A DNA stretch of 64,000 nt from Neobacillus nitrireducens (GCF_030915405.1 NZ_CP133262.1:62001-126000); one strand, 5' to 3'. Positions 43,963 through 52,859 are shown, counted from the stretch's first letter. Made by a program: numbers and translations. The notes: generated by a model from the sequence alone, not told the origin.

Positions 43963-44952
43963 ATGAAGTTGGAAAAAGTTCGTTGGGGAATTATCGGATG
44001 CGGTGATGTAACGGAAGTGAAAAGTGGTCCGGCCTTTCAAAAAATTAACCATTCTGAATTGGTTGCGGTGATGAGAAGAACGGGTAAACTTGCCGAGGAT
44101 TACGCAAAAAGGCACAATGTCCCAAACTGGTATGATAGTGCAGATGATCTGATTAATGATCCTAATGTGGATGTAATCTATATTGCCACACCGCCAGGAT
44201 CACATAAAGAATATACAATGAAAGCAGCTAAGGCTGGTAAACCTGTATATGTAGAAAAGCCAATGGCACGAAATTACGCGGAGTGCCAAGAAATGATCGC
44301 AAATTGCGAGGAGGCAGGAGTGCCATTATATATTGCATACTACCGCAGGGCCCAGAAGCGCTTTTTAAAAATTAAAGAGCTGTTGGAGAATGGGGAAGTT
44401 GGAGATATTAGATTTGTATCATCGACGCAGTATCAAAAGGCATCCCCGGATGTATTGGACCCGCAAAATTTACCTTGGCGGGTTCAACCCGAATTGGCAG
44501 GCGGGGGACTATTTTATGATTTAGCTAGCCATACACTTGACATATTAGATTTTTTGCTCGGACCGATTACCTCTGTGCAAGGTTTTGCTTCGAATCAAGC
44601 GGACTATTATCGTGCCGAAGATATCGTCACAGGCACTTATAGGTTTGAATCTGGTATCCATGGTGTTGGAAATTGGTGTTTTACTGCTTTTGAAGACGTT
44701 GATGTCAATGAAATCGTGGGAAGCAAAGGGAAAATCACCTTTTCCACTTTCGGAAACGATCCGATCGTATTGACAACAACACGTGGAACGGAGCAATGGA
44801 GTTTCGAACCGCCGGAGCACGTCCATCAACCCCTTGTCGAAACCATTGTGGCAGACTTAACAACTGGTAGTTCTCAGTGCCCAAGCAGTGGAGTTTCGGG
44901 TGCCAGAACAAACTGGGTCATGGGTGAATTAGTGAAGAATTATTATTTGTAA
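43963..44952 (+). CDS. Gfo/Idh/MocA family NAD(P)-dependent oxidoreductase
   Basis: 329 residues. The N-terminal Rossmann domain has WGIIGCGDVTEVKSGPAFQK and VDVIYIATPPGSHKEYTMKA, followed by the catalytic EKP motif (VYVEKPMARNY) and the C-terminal alpha/beta domain with GGGLFYDLASHTLDILDFLL. It oxidises or reduces a sugar or cyclitol; the substrate is unknown. ATG 43963 is 9-10 nt behind AAAGGAG; the frame opens earlier but without a ribosome site. Confidence 0.88.
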   Translation: MKLEKVRWGIIGCGDVTEVKSGPAFQKINHSELVAVMRRTGKLAEDYAKRHNVPNWYDSADDLINDPNVDVIYIATPPGSHKEYTMKAAKAGKPVYVEKPMARNYAECQEMIANCEEAGVPLYIAYYRRAQKRFLKIKELLENGEVGDIRFVSSTQYQKASPDVLDPQNLPWRVQPELAGGGLFYDLASHTLDILDFLLGPITSVQGFASNQADYYRAEDIVTGTYRFESGIHGVGNWCFTAFEDVDVNEIVGSKGKITFSTFGNDPIVLTTTRGTEQWSFEPPEHVHQPLVETIVADLTTGSSQCPSSGVSGARTNWVMGELVKNYYL

Positions 44953-44958
44953 AATTGG

Positions 44959-44997
44959 ATTAGGATCTACCTAAAGCGGTGGGTTCTAATTTTTTAT
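44959..44997 (+). terminator. Intrinsic terminator
   Basis: ATTAGGATCTACC / GGTGGGTTCTAAT stem (with G-U pairs) followed by T residues. Confidence 0.7.
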
Positions 44998-45073
44998 CCA
45001 GAGTGTACGGGCCTTTCAGAAAATGGATGGTGCCTGGTACTTTTTTTTTATGGAATTCAGTGTTTTTAATATA

Positions 45074-45087
45074 TGTAAGCGCATACA
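45074..45087 (+). promoter_or_regulatory. Candidate cre (CcpA) site
   Basis: TGTAAGCGCATACA differs from the cre consensus TGWAANCGNTNWCA at one position. It lies 29 nt before the 56-codon cysteine-rich gene. Regulation is inferred only. Confidence 0.4.
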
Positions 45088-45115
45088 TTTATAGAGAGCA
45101 CTGGAGGTGATATTG

Positions 45116-45286
45116 TTGATTTATCCTTATGGGAATGATTATATCAAATATTTAAATGATAAAGGATCACATGGCATCACGTATGAACAATGGAAATTTA
45201 AAAATGGTAAACAATACTCAGACAAGTGCAGACAATGCGGACACGGGAAAGACCGGCTTCAGCCTTGTCCAAAGTGTAATTATTAA
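45116..45286 (+). CDS. Small cysteine-rich protein with two CxxC pairs
   Basis: 56 codons from TTG 45116 behind CTGGAGGTGA (TTG 45113 is also possible). The product begins IYPYGNDYIKYLNDKGS and ends CRQCGHGKDRLQPCPKCNY, a likely zinc ribbon. It is too short for many gene finders but has a strong ribosome site and its own terminator. Confidence 0.55.
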   Translation: MIYPYGNDYIKYLNDKGSHGITYEQWKFKNGKQYSDKCRQCGHGKDRLQPCPKCNY

Positions 45287-45307
45287 ACGCCTTTAGGCGT
45301 TTTTTCT
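45285..45307 (+). terminator. Intrinsic terminator of the cysteine-rich small gene
   Basis: AAACGCC-TTTA-GGCGTTT followed by T residues, overlapping the stop codon. Confidence 0.75.
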
Positions 45308-45328
45308 TTGGAATCCCCGAAAAAACTC

Positions 45329-45470
45329 ATTCGCTGATAGAACGTGTGAATGCTAGGCTAGGCAAATCTACTATTCGCTCATTGAATGCCAAGATTCGCT
45401 CATTGAAAGTAAAAATTCGCTCATTGGATACTGGAATCCGCTCATTGAAGGCGAGAATCCGCCCATTAAT
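45329..45470. repeat. 21-nt tandem repeat array 1
   Basis: The core ATTCGCTCATTGAA recurs at 45373, 45394, 45415, 45436 and 45457, always 21 nt apart, with 7 variable bases between; a degenerate copy lies at 45329. Later copies drift (AATCCGCTCATTGAA, ATCCGCCCATTAA). It is the reverse complement of the unit at 60909-61034. Confidence 0.85.
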
Positions 45471-45520
45471 CCTAAAAAACTACAAAAATGGGAGAGTATT
45501 AATAGTGCAAGTGAATAATT

Positions 45521-45573
45521 AGAAACAAGGAGATCGCATAAAGATCGAAAAGCGACAAAATCCCCTTGTTTCT
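45521..45573 (-). terminator. Intrinsic terminator of the HPr-like gene
   Basis: AGAAACAAGG (45522-45531) pairs with CCTTGTTTCT (45564-45573) around a 32-nt loop. Confidence 0.6.
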
Positions 45574-45586
45574 ATTAAAAAAGCTC

Positions 45587-45844
45587 CTACTCTAGCATTT
45601 CCAACGTTTGAATTACCTCTTGAAGTGCTTCTATTTCATCGTCCCCGGAAGCCTCTAATATGATTTCTGCCCGTTTGGGAATTGCTAACGATAACACGCC
45701 GAGGACTGATTTTACATTGACTTTTCGTCCTTTGTAAGTAAGAAAAATATCTGCATTAAATCGCGAAGCATTCTGAACTAATTTATTGACCGGCTGAGCA
45801 TATAAACCTGCATTTCTGTTAATTGTTACAGTTTGTTGTATCAT
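45587..45844 (-). CDS. HPr/Crh-like protein lacking the phosphorylatable histidine
   Basis: 85 residues with the HPr fold length. At the active loop the sequence is NAGLYAQPVNKL: Tyr15 replaces His15 and Gln17 replaces Arg17. Ser46, the HPr-kinase target, is kept in VNVKSVLGVLSLAIP. It therefore cannot act in PEP-dependent phosphotransfer but could be Ser46-phosphorylated and signal like Crh (which has Gln15). Position 15 is Tyr, so it is neither HPr nor standard Crh. ATG 45844 follows GGGAGG. Single gene. Confidence 0.85.
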   Translation of the reverse strand: MIQQTVTINRNAGLYAQPVNKLVQNASRFNADIFLTYKGRKVNVKSVLGVLSLAIPKRAEIILEASGDDEIEALQEVIQTLEMLE

Positions 45845-46278
45845 AATTAACCTCCCTGGTGAGCTTTTGTAGAACATGTAAGTAATACATATCTCTTATG
45901 TATGAAACTACCTTTTAAAAAATGCTCTGCTTGAATCAATTGGGGTCAATTTATGTGAAAGAAAGTTCTCGCTTTTTATTTTACAGGCAAAATTAAATAG
46001 AACCTAGGCACCTAGAATACTATGAATTTGAATACTGGTGATGGGGGTTTATTCAGCGGTTAAATGGTTTCCTGGCGGTCAATCCATTCTGGTTCAGAAG
46101 ATAAATTCCCCTTTAGATAATGACTTAGGCAGACTGTGACATTATTCTTATATATTTTACATATTTAACCTAATTTTACGGAATAGTAGTATGTTTTGCC
46201 TGAAATTTCATGTGCATAAGATATAAAAATATGAATCCACTTCAAAAAAGGGTTAATGCAGGAATAAACTAGGTAAAT
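45845..46278. other. Intergenic region without a recognised gene
   Basis: AT-rich, several short closed frames, no tRNA, riboswitch or clear TnrA/GlnR box (TGTNAN7TNACA) found by eye. A CCTAGGCACCTAGAA block near 46003 is locally palindromic. Confidence 0.5.
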
Positions 46279-46316
46279 TGTCACTATTTGACAATTCGAC
46301 AGCATATTAATATAAT
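46277..46316 (+). promoter_or_regulatory. Promoter of the glnQHMP-type operon with an overlapping inverted repeat
   Basis: TTGACA (46288-46293), exactly 17 nt, TATAAT (46311-46316). The -35 is the right arm of AATTGTCA-CTATT-TGACAATT (about 46277-46297), a likely repressor or activator site. Confidence 0.75.
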
Positions 46317-46385
46317 TTAACTTATTCTGAAAATTTCCAAAAGTGGAATTCGTGTATTTAATAGGTTTTTATCAGGAGGTCTGGA

Positions 46386-47114
46386 ATGATTGAATTTAAG
46401 CAGGTAAATAAATTCTATGGGGATTTTCATGTCTTAAAGAATATTAATCTCACAATCAACCAAGGGGAAGTAGTCGTCGTAATAGGTCCTTCCGGTTCAG
46501 GAAAAAGTACCTTGTTGCGCTGTATCAACCATCTTGAAACAATCACTGACGGGACACTCACCGTAAATGAGATATCAGTAGGGGATAAAAAAACAGATAT
46601 CAATAAGCTAAGGCGAAATATTGGCATGGTTTTTCAGCATTTCTATTTGTATCCCCACAAAACAGTGCTTGAAAATATTACTCTAGCTCCCATGAAAGTA
46701 TTGGGGCAATCCGAAAAAGAGGCTAAGGATACTGCCAAGCATTATCTCGCAAAGGTAGGCATATTAGATAAGGCCGAATCTTATCCTTCCCAGCTTTCGG
46801 GTGGTCAGCAGCAGCGTGTAGCCATCGCCCGCGGCCTTGCAATGAAACCGGAAATCATGCTTTTCGATGAACCAACCTCAGCACTCGATCCTGAAATGAT
46901 CGGCGAGGTATTAGATGTAATGAAAGCACTCGCCAAAGAAGGGATGACGATGGTCGTGGTGACCCACGAAATGGGCTTTGCCAGGGAAGTTGCAGATCGA
47001 ATCGTTTTTATGGATGAGGGGCGAATATTAGAAGAAGCAATTCCGGCTGAATTTTATGAGAACCCGCGTGAAGAACGTGCTCGATTATTCCTCAGCCGTA
47101 TATTAAATCATTAA
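46386..47114 (+). CDS. glnQ: Amino-acid ABC transporter ATP-binding protein (GlnQ-like)
   Basis: 242 residues, standard size. Walker [12 protein letters not shown] (about 35-45), Q-loop [10 protein letters not shown], signature [17 protein letters not shown], Walker [16 protein letters not shown] and H-loop [19 protein letters not shown] are all intact. It energises uptake of polar or acidic amino acids, most likely glutamine/glutamate, with the next three genes. GGAGG precedes ATG 46386. First gene of the operon. Confidence 0.92.
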   Translation: MIEFKQVNKFYGDFHVLKNINLTINQGEVVVVIGPSGSGKSTLLRCINHLETITDGTLTVNEISVGDKKTDINKLRRNIGMVFQHFYLYPHKTVLENITLAPMKVLGQSEKEAKDTAKHYLAKVGILDKAESYPSQLSGGQQQRVAIARGLAMKPEIMLFDEPTSALDPEMIGEVLDVMKALAKEGMTMVVVTHEMGFAREVADRIVFMDEGRILEEAIPAEFYENPREERARLFLSRILNH

Positions 47115-47128
47115 ATGGAGGTAAAGGA

Positions 47129-47935
47129 ATGTTCAAAAGAAAGAATCTCGTAAAAATGGCTTTAGTATCAACAATGGCGGCATTATTGCTTGCAGGTTGC
47201 GGCGGGAACAAGGCTTCTAATGAAGGAAGCAAGGATGTACTCGCCCAGATTAAAGAAGATAAAAAAATTGTGTTTGGTGTAAAACATGACACTCGTTTGT
47301 TTGGATTGAAAAATCCTTCAACTGGTGAGGTGGAAGGATTTGATATTGATCTTTCTAAAGCACTGGCTGAAGAAATGTTTGGCAAAGATGTTAAGCCTGA
47401 GTATGTGGAGGTTACATCGAAAACAAGGGTAGGTCTTCTAAATAATGGGAAAGTTGATGCTGTTGTCGCGACGATGACCATAAACGAAGAACGTAAAAAA
47501 GAAGTCGATTTTACGGATGTATATTTTGATGCCGGACAATCATTGCTAGTGAAAAAAGGCAGCAAGATTAAGAGTATTGAAGACTTAAAAAAGGGAACGA
47601 AGGTACTTGCTGTTAAAGGCTCGACCTCATCAGTAAATATCCGTGAAAAAGCTCCTGAAACAACTGTGCTTGAATTCGAAAACTATGCAGAAGCTTTTAC
47701 AGCCTTAAAGTCAGGAAAGGGTGACGCCCTGACCACAGATGATGCAATTCTGTATGGGATGGCAGAAGAAGATCCGTCATTTGAACTAGTCGGAGGAACG
47801 TTCACAGAAGAGCCTTATGGAATAGCTGTTAAAAAAGGCAATCAAGCGCTTGTTGATGGGTTGAATAAAGCTTTAAAAAGTCTGAAGGATTCAGGGAAGT
47901 ACGATGAAATTAAGGATAAATGGATTAAAAATTAA
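47129..47935 (+). CDS. glnH: Amino-acid ABC transporter substrate-binding lipoprotein (GlnH-like)
   Basis: 268 residues. Lipoprotein signal MALVSTMAALLLAGCGGNK, with the lipid-attached Cys in LLAGC. The SBP_bac_3 body has KIVFGVKHDTRLFG, VEGFDIDLSKALAEEMFG, VDAVVATMTINEERKKEVDF and GTKVLAVKGSTSSVNIREKA. It captures the amino acid outside the cell. It begins 14 nt after glnQ and is followed by an intercistronic stem-loop. Confidence 0.92.
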   Translation: MFKRKNLVKMALVSTMAALLLAGCGGNKASNEGSKDVLAQIKEDKKIVFGVKHDTRLFGLKNPSTGEVEGFDIDLSKALAEEMFGKDVKPEYVEVTSKTRVGLLNNGKVDAVVATMTINEERKKEVDFTDVYFDAGQSLLVKKGSKIKSIEDLKKGTKVLAVKGSTSSVNIREKAPETTVLEFENYAEAFTALKSGKGDALTTDDAILYGMAEEDPSFELVGGTFTEEPYGIAVKKGNQALVDGLNKALKSLKDSGKYDEIKDKWIKN

Positions 47936-47963
47936 TTATTTATAACCGGTTTCATGTCAGGTT

Positions 47964-47998
47964 GAGCAGTGTCTGTCCTCAAGGTGACGGGCCTGCTC
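47964..47998 (+). other. Intercistronic stem-loop between glnH and glnM
   Basis: GAGCAG (47964-47969) pairs with CTGCTC (47993-47998), no T tail. Such hairpins can stabilise the mRNA of the abundant binding protein or weaken expression of the permeases. Confidence 0.45.
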
Positions 47999-48024
47999 AT
48001 TCTGATGAATTAGGAGGAGATCGT

Positions 48025-48663
48025 TTGCTGGATTTCTCGATACTAACGAATAATATCGATTCATTTTTGGAAGGTTTAAAAATAACGATTATTTCCAGTT
48101 TAATAGCTTTATTATCGAGTTTTATTTTAGGAACACTTATTGCCGTTATGCGAATTGCCCCAGTTAAACTTCTTAACGGGCTGGGTTCGGTATACATTGA
48201 ATTTATCAGAAATATACCTGTACTAGTTATCGTGTTTTTTACATATTTATCTGGGAACTTTGGTGGAATGACAGCAGGAACTATTGGTTTAACTATCTAT
48301 ACAGCCGCTTTCATTGCCGAAGCCATACGTGCCGGTATTATGTCTGTTCCAAAAGGACAAATGGAATCCGCCCGGTCCACAGGATTGAGTTACGGCCAGG
48401 CAATGAGAATGGTTATTCTCCCTCAAGCTATAAAGATTGTCATCCCTCCTCTTGGCAACCAATTTATCAATTTAGTAAAAAATTCATCTTTATTAGCAGT
48501 CGTCGCAGGCGGGGATTTAATGTATCAGGGAGATTTAATTTCGGCAAAAACATACATAACATTTGATACCTATGTGTTCGTGGCCTTATTTTATTTAATT
48601 TTAACGATACCTTTAAGCCTTGGCGTAGGATTTTTAGAAAAACGCATGGCTAAAAGTAATTAA
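48025..48663 (+). CDS. glnM: Amino-acid ABC transporter permease (GlnM-like)
   Basis: 212 residues with five or so membrane helices, including LKITIISSLIALLSSFILGT and TAGTIGLTIYTAAFIAEAIR. The EAA loop is GQMESARSTGLSYGQAMRMV. HisM/GlnP-type permease; half of the membrane pore. The real start is TTG 48025 behind AGGAGGAGAT; the longer frame from 47962 overlaps the stem-loop and has no ribosome site. Confidence 0.9.
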   Translation: MLDFSILTNNIDSFLEGLKITIISSLIALLSSFILGTLIAVMRIAPVKLLNGLGSVYIEFIRNIPVLVIVFFTYLSGNFGGMTAGTIGLTIYTAAFIAEAIRAGIMSVPKGQMESARSTGLSYGQAMRMVILPQAIKIVIPPLGNQFINLVKNSSLLAVVAGGDLMYQGDLISAKTYITFDTYVFVALFYLILTIPLSLGVGFLEKRMAKSN

Positions 48664-48675
48664 GGAGGTGCATAG

Positions 48676-49338
48676 ATGGAGTTTCTAGCACCGTTCATTG
48701 AAGTATATACACCGGACAATCTTAAATTTTTACTAGAAGGATTTGGGGTAACCTTAAAGGTTGCTGCCATTTCAATTGTCCTTAGTTTTATTATTGGCAG
48801 TCTCATAGGGACGCTCAGATATGCAAAAATTCCTGTTGTTTCGAAATTACTAGCCTTAATCGTTGAGACAATTCGTAACCTTCCTTTGTTGCTGATCATT
48901 TTTTTCACTTATTTTGCATTGCCCGAAATAGGGATTGAAATGGAAATAACATCAGCGGCAATCGCTGCCTTGACGGTTTTTGAATCTGCTATGATATCAG
49001 AAATTATCCGAAGCGGTTTAAACTCGATCGAAAAAGGACAGATGGAAGCAGGACGTGCTTCTGGATTAAACTACATCCAGACCTTACGTTATATCATCCT
49101 GCCCCAAGCACTGAGAAGAATGGTTCCTCCTCTGGTGAGTCAATTTATTTCTTTGCTAAAAGATACATCTTTAGCTGTGGTTATCGCCTTACCGGATTTA
49201 TTGCACAATGGACAAATTATTTACGCGCAAAAGGGATCGTATGTGATACCTGTCTTTATCATGGTGGCGTTGATGTACTTTATCGTAAATTATACTTTGT
49301 CACTAGTGGCTAAGCGGCTAGAATTAAAGCGGACGTAA
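48676..49338 (+). CDS. glnP: Amino-acid ABC transporter permease (GlnP-like)
   Basis: 220 residues, homologous to the previous permease: VKVAAISIVLSFIIGSLIGT-like first helix (written LKVAAISIVLSFIIGSL here), ETIRNLPLLLIIFFTYFALP and the EAA loop GQMEAGRASGLNYIQTLRYI. It completes the heterodimeric membrane pore. It starts 12 nt after glnM behind TAAGGAGGTG, and ends the operon in the B. subtilis order Q-H-M-P. Confidence 0.9.
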   Translation: MEFLAPFIEVYTPDNLKFLLEGFGVTLKVAAISIVLSFIIGSLIGTLRYAKIPVVSKLLALIVETIRNLPLLLIIFFTYFALPEIGIEMEITSAAIAALTVFESAMISEIIRSGLNSIEKGQMEAGRASGLNYIQTLRYIILPQALRRMVPPLVSQFISLLKDTSLAVVIALPDLLHNGQIIYAQKGSYVIPVFIMVALMYFIVNYTLSLVAKRLELKRT

Positions 49339-49480
49339 GAAACTCCGGCTCAACGAATGGGCCGGAGTTATTGCAAATTATTTGACAATCCAAATAGTGT
49401 CAGATATTAATTAGGACATGGGCAACACCGACATGCTATTGCTTTTGACAAAAATATCAACAATACTTTGGAGGTTCATC

Positions 49481-50029
49481 ATGAAAATCGTCACAATTGT
49501 AGGTAGTTTAAGAAAAGAATCGTTTAACATGAAGCTTGCTAAAACAATACAAGATCGTTACAAGGACAAAATGAATCTTGAAATTGCCGACATCCGTTCT
49601 CTGCCTCATTTTGATCAGGACGAGGAAAACAACCCACCACAATCTGTCAAGGATTTTAAGGCTGCAATCGCAAGTGCGGATGGGGTGCTCATCATTACAC
49701 CAGAGTTCAACTGGTCCATTCCTGGTGTTTTAAAGAACGCATTAGATTGGACATCTAGGGTGGACAAGGTTTTTATTGGTAAACCAGTAATGGCTTTAGG
49801 TGCGACCCTTGGTTTACTTGGAACCGTCCGTGCCCAAATGCATTTGCGTGAAATTCTAGCAGCGCCTGGTATTCAGGCTAAGATTCTTCCACCTGGAGGA
49901 AACGAGGTACTGATTGGTTTGGCAAATCAGAAGTTTGATGAACAAACTGGGAAGTTGGTTGATGAAGGAACACTTAGTTTCTTAGACAGTAAAGTAGATG
50001 CGTTTATTGATTTTGTAAAGTCTGTCTGA
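49481..50029 (+). CDS. NADPH-dependent FMN reductase / quinone reductase
   Basis: 182 residues. FMN-binding P-loop GSLRKESFNMKLAK, then ADGVLIITPEFNWSIPGVLK NALDW-type signature (PEFNWSIPGVLKNALDW) and the GATLGLLGTVRAQMHLREIL stretch. This is the YhdA/ChrR-type NAD(P)H:quinone or chromate reductase. ATG 49481 follows TTTGGAGG; the frame is open further upstream but without a ribosome site. Single gene with a strong terminator. Confidence 0.9.
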   Translation: MKIVTIVGSLRKESFNMKLAKTIQDRYKDKMNLEIADIRSLPHFDQDEENNPPQSVKDFKAAIASADGVLIITPEFNWSIPGVLKNALDWTSRVDKVFIGKPVMALGATLGLLGTVRAQMHLREILAAPGIQAKILPPGGNEVLIGLANQKFDEQTGKLVDEGTLSFLDSKVDAFIDFVKSV

Positions 50030-50050
50030 AATTAGACTATTTATCACGTG

Positions 50051-50097
50051 AAAAACGCCAAACCGTTGGATCATATCAATGGTTTGGCGTTTTTTTT
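50051..50097. terminator. Bidirectional intrinsic terminator
   Basis: AAAACGCCAAACC / GGTTTGGCGTTTT stem with a 16-nt loop and T8; shared by the converging genes. Confidence 0.85.
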
Positions 50098-51766
50098 AAC
50101 GTGAGAGGATGGTTTGATGGTTATTATGGTTAGGCGGCACCATCGGATACACATTTTCTTCTTCCATAATATTAAACTCCATCAGAACGGGGCCGGTATG
50201 TTGAAATGCTTCCGAAACGATCTGTTTGGCTTCTTCCTCAGTCTGGGCACTAAATCCCGCAACACCATAGGCCTGAGCCAACTGGGCGAAATTTGGTGAT
50301 CCCATTTTAACCTCCGAGTAACGGCGCTGATAAAACAGTTCTTGCCATTGACGCACCATGCCAAGGTAGCCATTATTCAAAATGGCGATTTTGAGCGGCA
50401 GTTGATACTTTACAGCTGTGATTAATTCTTGTAGATTCATTTGAAAGCTGCCATCACCAGAGACACAAATGACCGACCTTCCCGGGCAAGCGGCGGCTGC
50501 TCCAATCCCTGCAGGCAGACCGTAGCCCATCGTCCCCAACCCTCCCGATGTAATCAATGTCCGCGGCTGGGTAAAAGCATAATGATGAGCCGTCCATATT
50601 TGATGCTGGCCCACATCCGTAACCACAACGGTATCCTGAGTGGAATGGTCACTTAACATCCGAATAACTGTCTGAGGGTTTAGCACACTGTTGGAGTGAT
50701 CAAACCGAGGGACTGTCCGTTTCCATCCCACCACCTCAGTAGTCCAACTTTCTGTATTGGCAGTAATCTTTGGATAATCTAATTGATTTTCCAAAGAAAG
50801 AAGAAATTCTTTTGCATCACTGACAATTGGCACATCAACAGAAATAATTTTATTAATTTCAGCGGGGTCGATATCGACATGAATCCTTTTCGACGAGGGT
50901 GAAAAACCGCTGATTCTTCCTGTTACTCGGTCACTGAAACGAACCCCAATACTAACTAAAAGGTCACAATGATGGACCGCTTTATTCGCGGCAAAGGTTC
51001 CGTGCATTCCGAGCATCCCTAGGTACAACGGATTTCTTGCTTCCATCGCACCAATCCCTAAAAGGGAACTGACAACCGGAATTCGAGATTGCTTGATTAC
51101 TTCTCTTAAAGGATCCGCAGCTCCTGAAGCAATAACCCCGCCCCCAATGAAAATCACTGGCTTTCTTGCCGATTCAATTAAATCAATAGCCATTTTCAGT
51201 GAATTTTCTTGGCACCGACTCTTACTAGCGATTCGTCCAAAACGATGATTCTGCGCTTCATTTATAGTGGTATTTGTTGTAAGTTCTAACAAAACAGGCC
51301 CAGGTCTCCCATCAGCGGCAATCGATAGGGCCTGTTTAAGGCCATCTTTGATGCATTCGATGGTATTTATTTTTAAGGTGTGCTTTGTTATTGCCGTGGT
51401 AAGTCCAGAAATGTCCAAGTCATGAAACGCTTCGTGATGGTTATGAAGCGAATTATTTTGTATTTGTCCTGCGATGATAACTACCGGCACCGAGTCACTA
51501 TAAGCAGTTGCGATCCCGGTAATGCTATTCGTAATACCAGAAGCAGTGGTTAGCAGGACGACACCAGGTCTGCCCGTAGCACGCGCGAAACCATCCGCAG
51601 CATGGACAGCAGCTTGCTCATGCTGGAGCCGGACATAACGGACCGTTGAATTTTCGTTTGAAAGCAAAAACTCATGGTCATCACAACCAAAAAAGCAGTT
51701 CACACCGAGAGTGCTTAACGTATCTATAAACATTTCAACATCTGAAAAACCTTTAATCAAAGTCAT
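50096..51766 (-). CDS. Acetolactate-synthase-like TPP-dependent enzyme
   Basis: 556 residues with the three TPP-enzyme domains: PYR with catalytic Glu50 in RLQHEQAAVHAADGFARATG, the central domain with PVVSSLLGIGAMEARNPLYL, and the PP domain with GDGSFQMNLQELITAVKYQL and NNGYLGMVRQWQELFY. The GMVRQWQ motif fits the acetolactate synthase (IlvB) branch. The N-terminus lacks the usual YPGG loop (here FFGCDDHEFLLSNEN). No ilvN or alsD is adjacent. It is divergent from an RpiR regulator. The exact substrate is uncertain. Confidence 0.85.
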   Translation of the reverse strand: MTLIKGFSDVEMFIDTLSTLGVNCFFGCDDHEFLLSNENSTVRYVRLQHEQAAVHAADGFARATGRPGVVLLTTASGITNSITGIATAYSDSVPVVIIAGQIQNNSLHNHHEAFHDLDISGLTTAITKHTLKINTIECIKDGLKQALSIAADGRPGPVLLELTTNTTINEAQNHRFGRIASKSRCQENSLKMAIDLIESARKPVIFIGGGVIASGAADPLREVIKQSRIPVVSSLLGIGAMEARNPLYLGMLGMHGTFAANKAVHHCDLLVSIGVRFSDRVTGRISGFSPSSKRIHVDIDPAEINKIISVDVPIVSDAKEFLLSLENQLDYPKITANTESWTTEVVGWKRTVPRFDHSNSVLNPQTVIRMLSDHSTQDTVVVTDVGQHQIWTAHHYAFTQPRTLITSGGLGTMGYGLPAGIGAAAACPGRSVICVSGDGSFQMNLQELITAVKYQLPLKIAILNNGYLGMVRQWQELFYQRRYSEVKMGSPNFAQLAQAYGVAGFSAQTEEEAKQIVSEAFQHTGPVLMEFNIMEEENVYPMVPPNHNNHQTILSR

Positions 51767-52007
51767 GCCTTCACCTGATTTCTATTTTTAAAGAATATTC
51801 TAAATTATTCAGATGGAAATGTATGTGAAATAAATCATGTTTCTGTTTATTTTTAAATGTTTTCAATATCACAGTAATAAAAATAGTAAATTTTTAATAA
51901 AAAAGATTTCTAAATATTCAACAAATAATGTATAATAAAAAACAATAAAGAAGTTCCTGCAACAAAATTATTTTATGAAGGATTTCCTGCACGATTAGGA
52001 GGAACAT

Positions 52008-52859
52008 ATGAAGAGCTTTGAAACGATTATTAAGGAAAAATATGAAACTTTGTCCCCAGGGCAAAAAAAAGTGGCCAAACATCTAATAGAAAAACTAGAT
52101 GAATCTGCGTTTACCACTGCTACGATGATTGGACGAAAGGTGGAAGTTAGTGAAACTACTGTCATCCGTCTTTCCTATGCGTTGGGATTTAATGGATTCA
52201 GTGAAATGCAGCATTACATTCAACAGCAAATCGTAAAAAAAAGTTTACATCCCTTTAACTCCGATCCGAAAACCGAAAGTCGAGTAGAAGAACACAGCTC
52301 ACTATTCACAGAACTCTTGGAAAAGGAAATTCTATCTCAGCGGCAAACCAATCATCAACTCAATGAAACTGAATTGTGGAAGGTTGTTGATGTATTAATC
52401 AAAGCAGATCGAATCTTCATTTTGGGTATGGGTGCATCCTATGCACCAGCACACTGGTTTTCTTTTCAGCTTCATACACTTCGGGAACATGTTACACTAT
52501 GCCCCTCAACAGGAGAAATCTATGAGCGTTTAGCTGATTTGAGTGATCAATCTGTGCTATTTGTTATCTCGTTTCCTCGTTATTCGAAGGAAACCCTGCA
52601 TATTGCAGAGTGTGCAAAAAAACAAGGGGTACCATTGGTTTGCGTTACTGATCGTTTATTATCTCCGCTTGGTCGAATGGCCGATTATACACTGACAACC
52701 GAAGAAGATTCTGAATCAGCTGCCCATTCTATCACCCCTGCAATCATTTTGTTGGATTATATCATTGCTGGGATGAATGTGAAGGATTCAGTGCAAATCC
52801 AAATCAGACAACAAAAATTAGAAGAACTATATTCGAACTACGGTGTTTTTGTTGAATGA
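52008..52859 (+). CDS. MurR/RpiR family transcriptional regulator
   Basis: 283 residues. N-terminal HTH_6 domain (LSPGQKKVAKHLIEKLDESA, GRKVEVSETTVIRLSYALGF) and C-terminal SIS sugar-isomerase domain (DRIFILGMGASYAPAHWFSF, VISFPRYSKETLHIAECAKK). RpiR proteins sense phosphosugars or other small ligands. It heads the operon with the M20 hydrolase, ABC transporter and racemase genes (24-nt gap), so it likely controls that operon. Two TTCCTGCA blocks (51953-51962, 51984-51991) lie in its upstream region. RBS TTAGGAGGAA. Confidence 0.88.
   Translation: MKSFETIIKEKYETLSPGQKKVAKHLIEKLDESAFTTATMIGRKVEVSETTVIRLSYALGFNGFSEMQHYIQQQIVKKSLHPFNSDPKTESRVEEHSSLFTELLEKEILSQRQTNHQLNETELWKVVDVLIKADRIFILGMGASYAPAHWFSFQLHTLREHVTLCPSTGEIYERLADLSDQSVLFVISFPRYSKETLHIAECAKKQGVPLVCVTDRLLSPLGRMADYTLTTEEDSESAAHSITPAIILLDYIIAGMNVKDSVQIQIRQQKLEELYSNYGVFVE

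Noticed and set aside
45845..46385. TnrA/GlnR box before the glnQHMP operon
   Set aside because: No TGTNAN7TNACA match was found by eye; the only palindrome is AATTGTCA-N5-TGACAATT.
47962..48024. N-terminal extension of the GlnM-like permease
   Set aside because: The extension is polar, overlaps an intercistronic stem-loop and lacks a ribosome site; TTG 48025 has AGGAGGAGAT.
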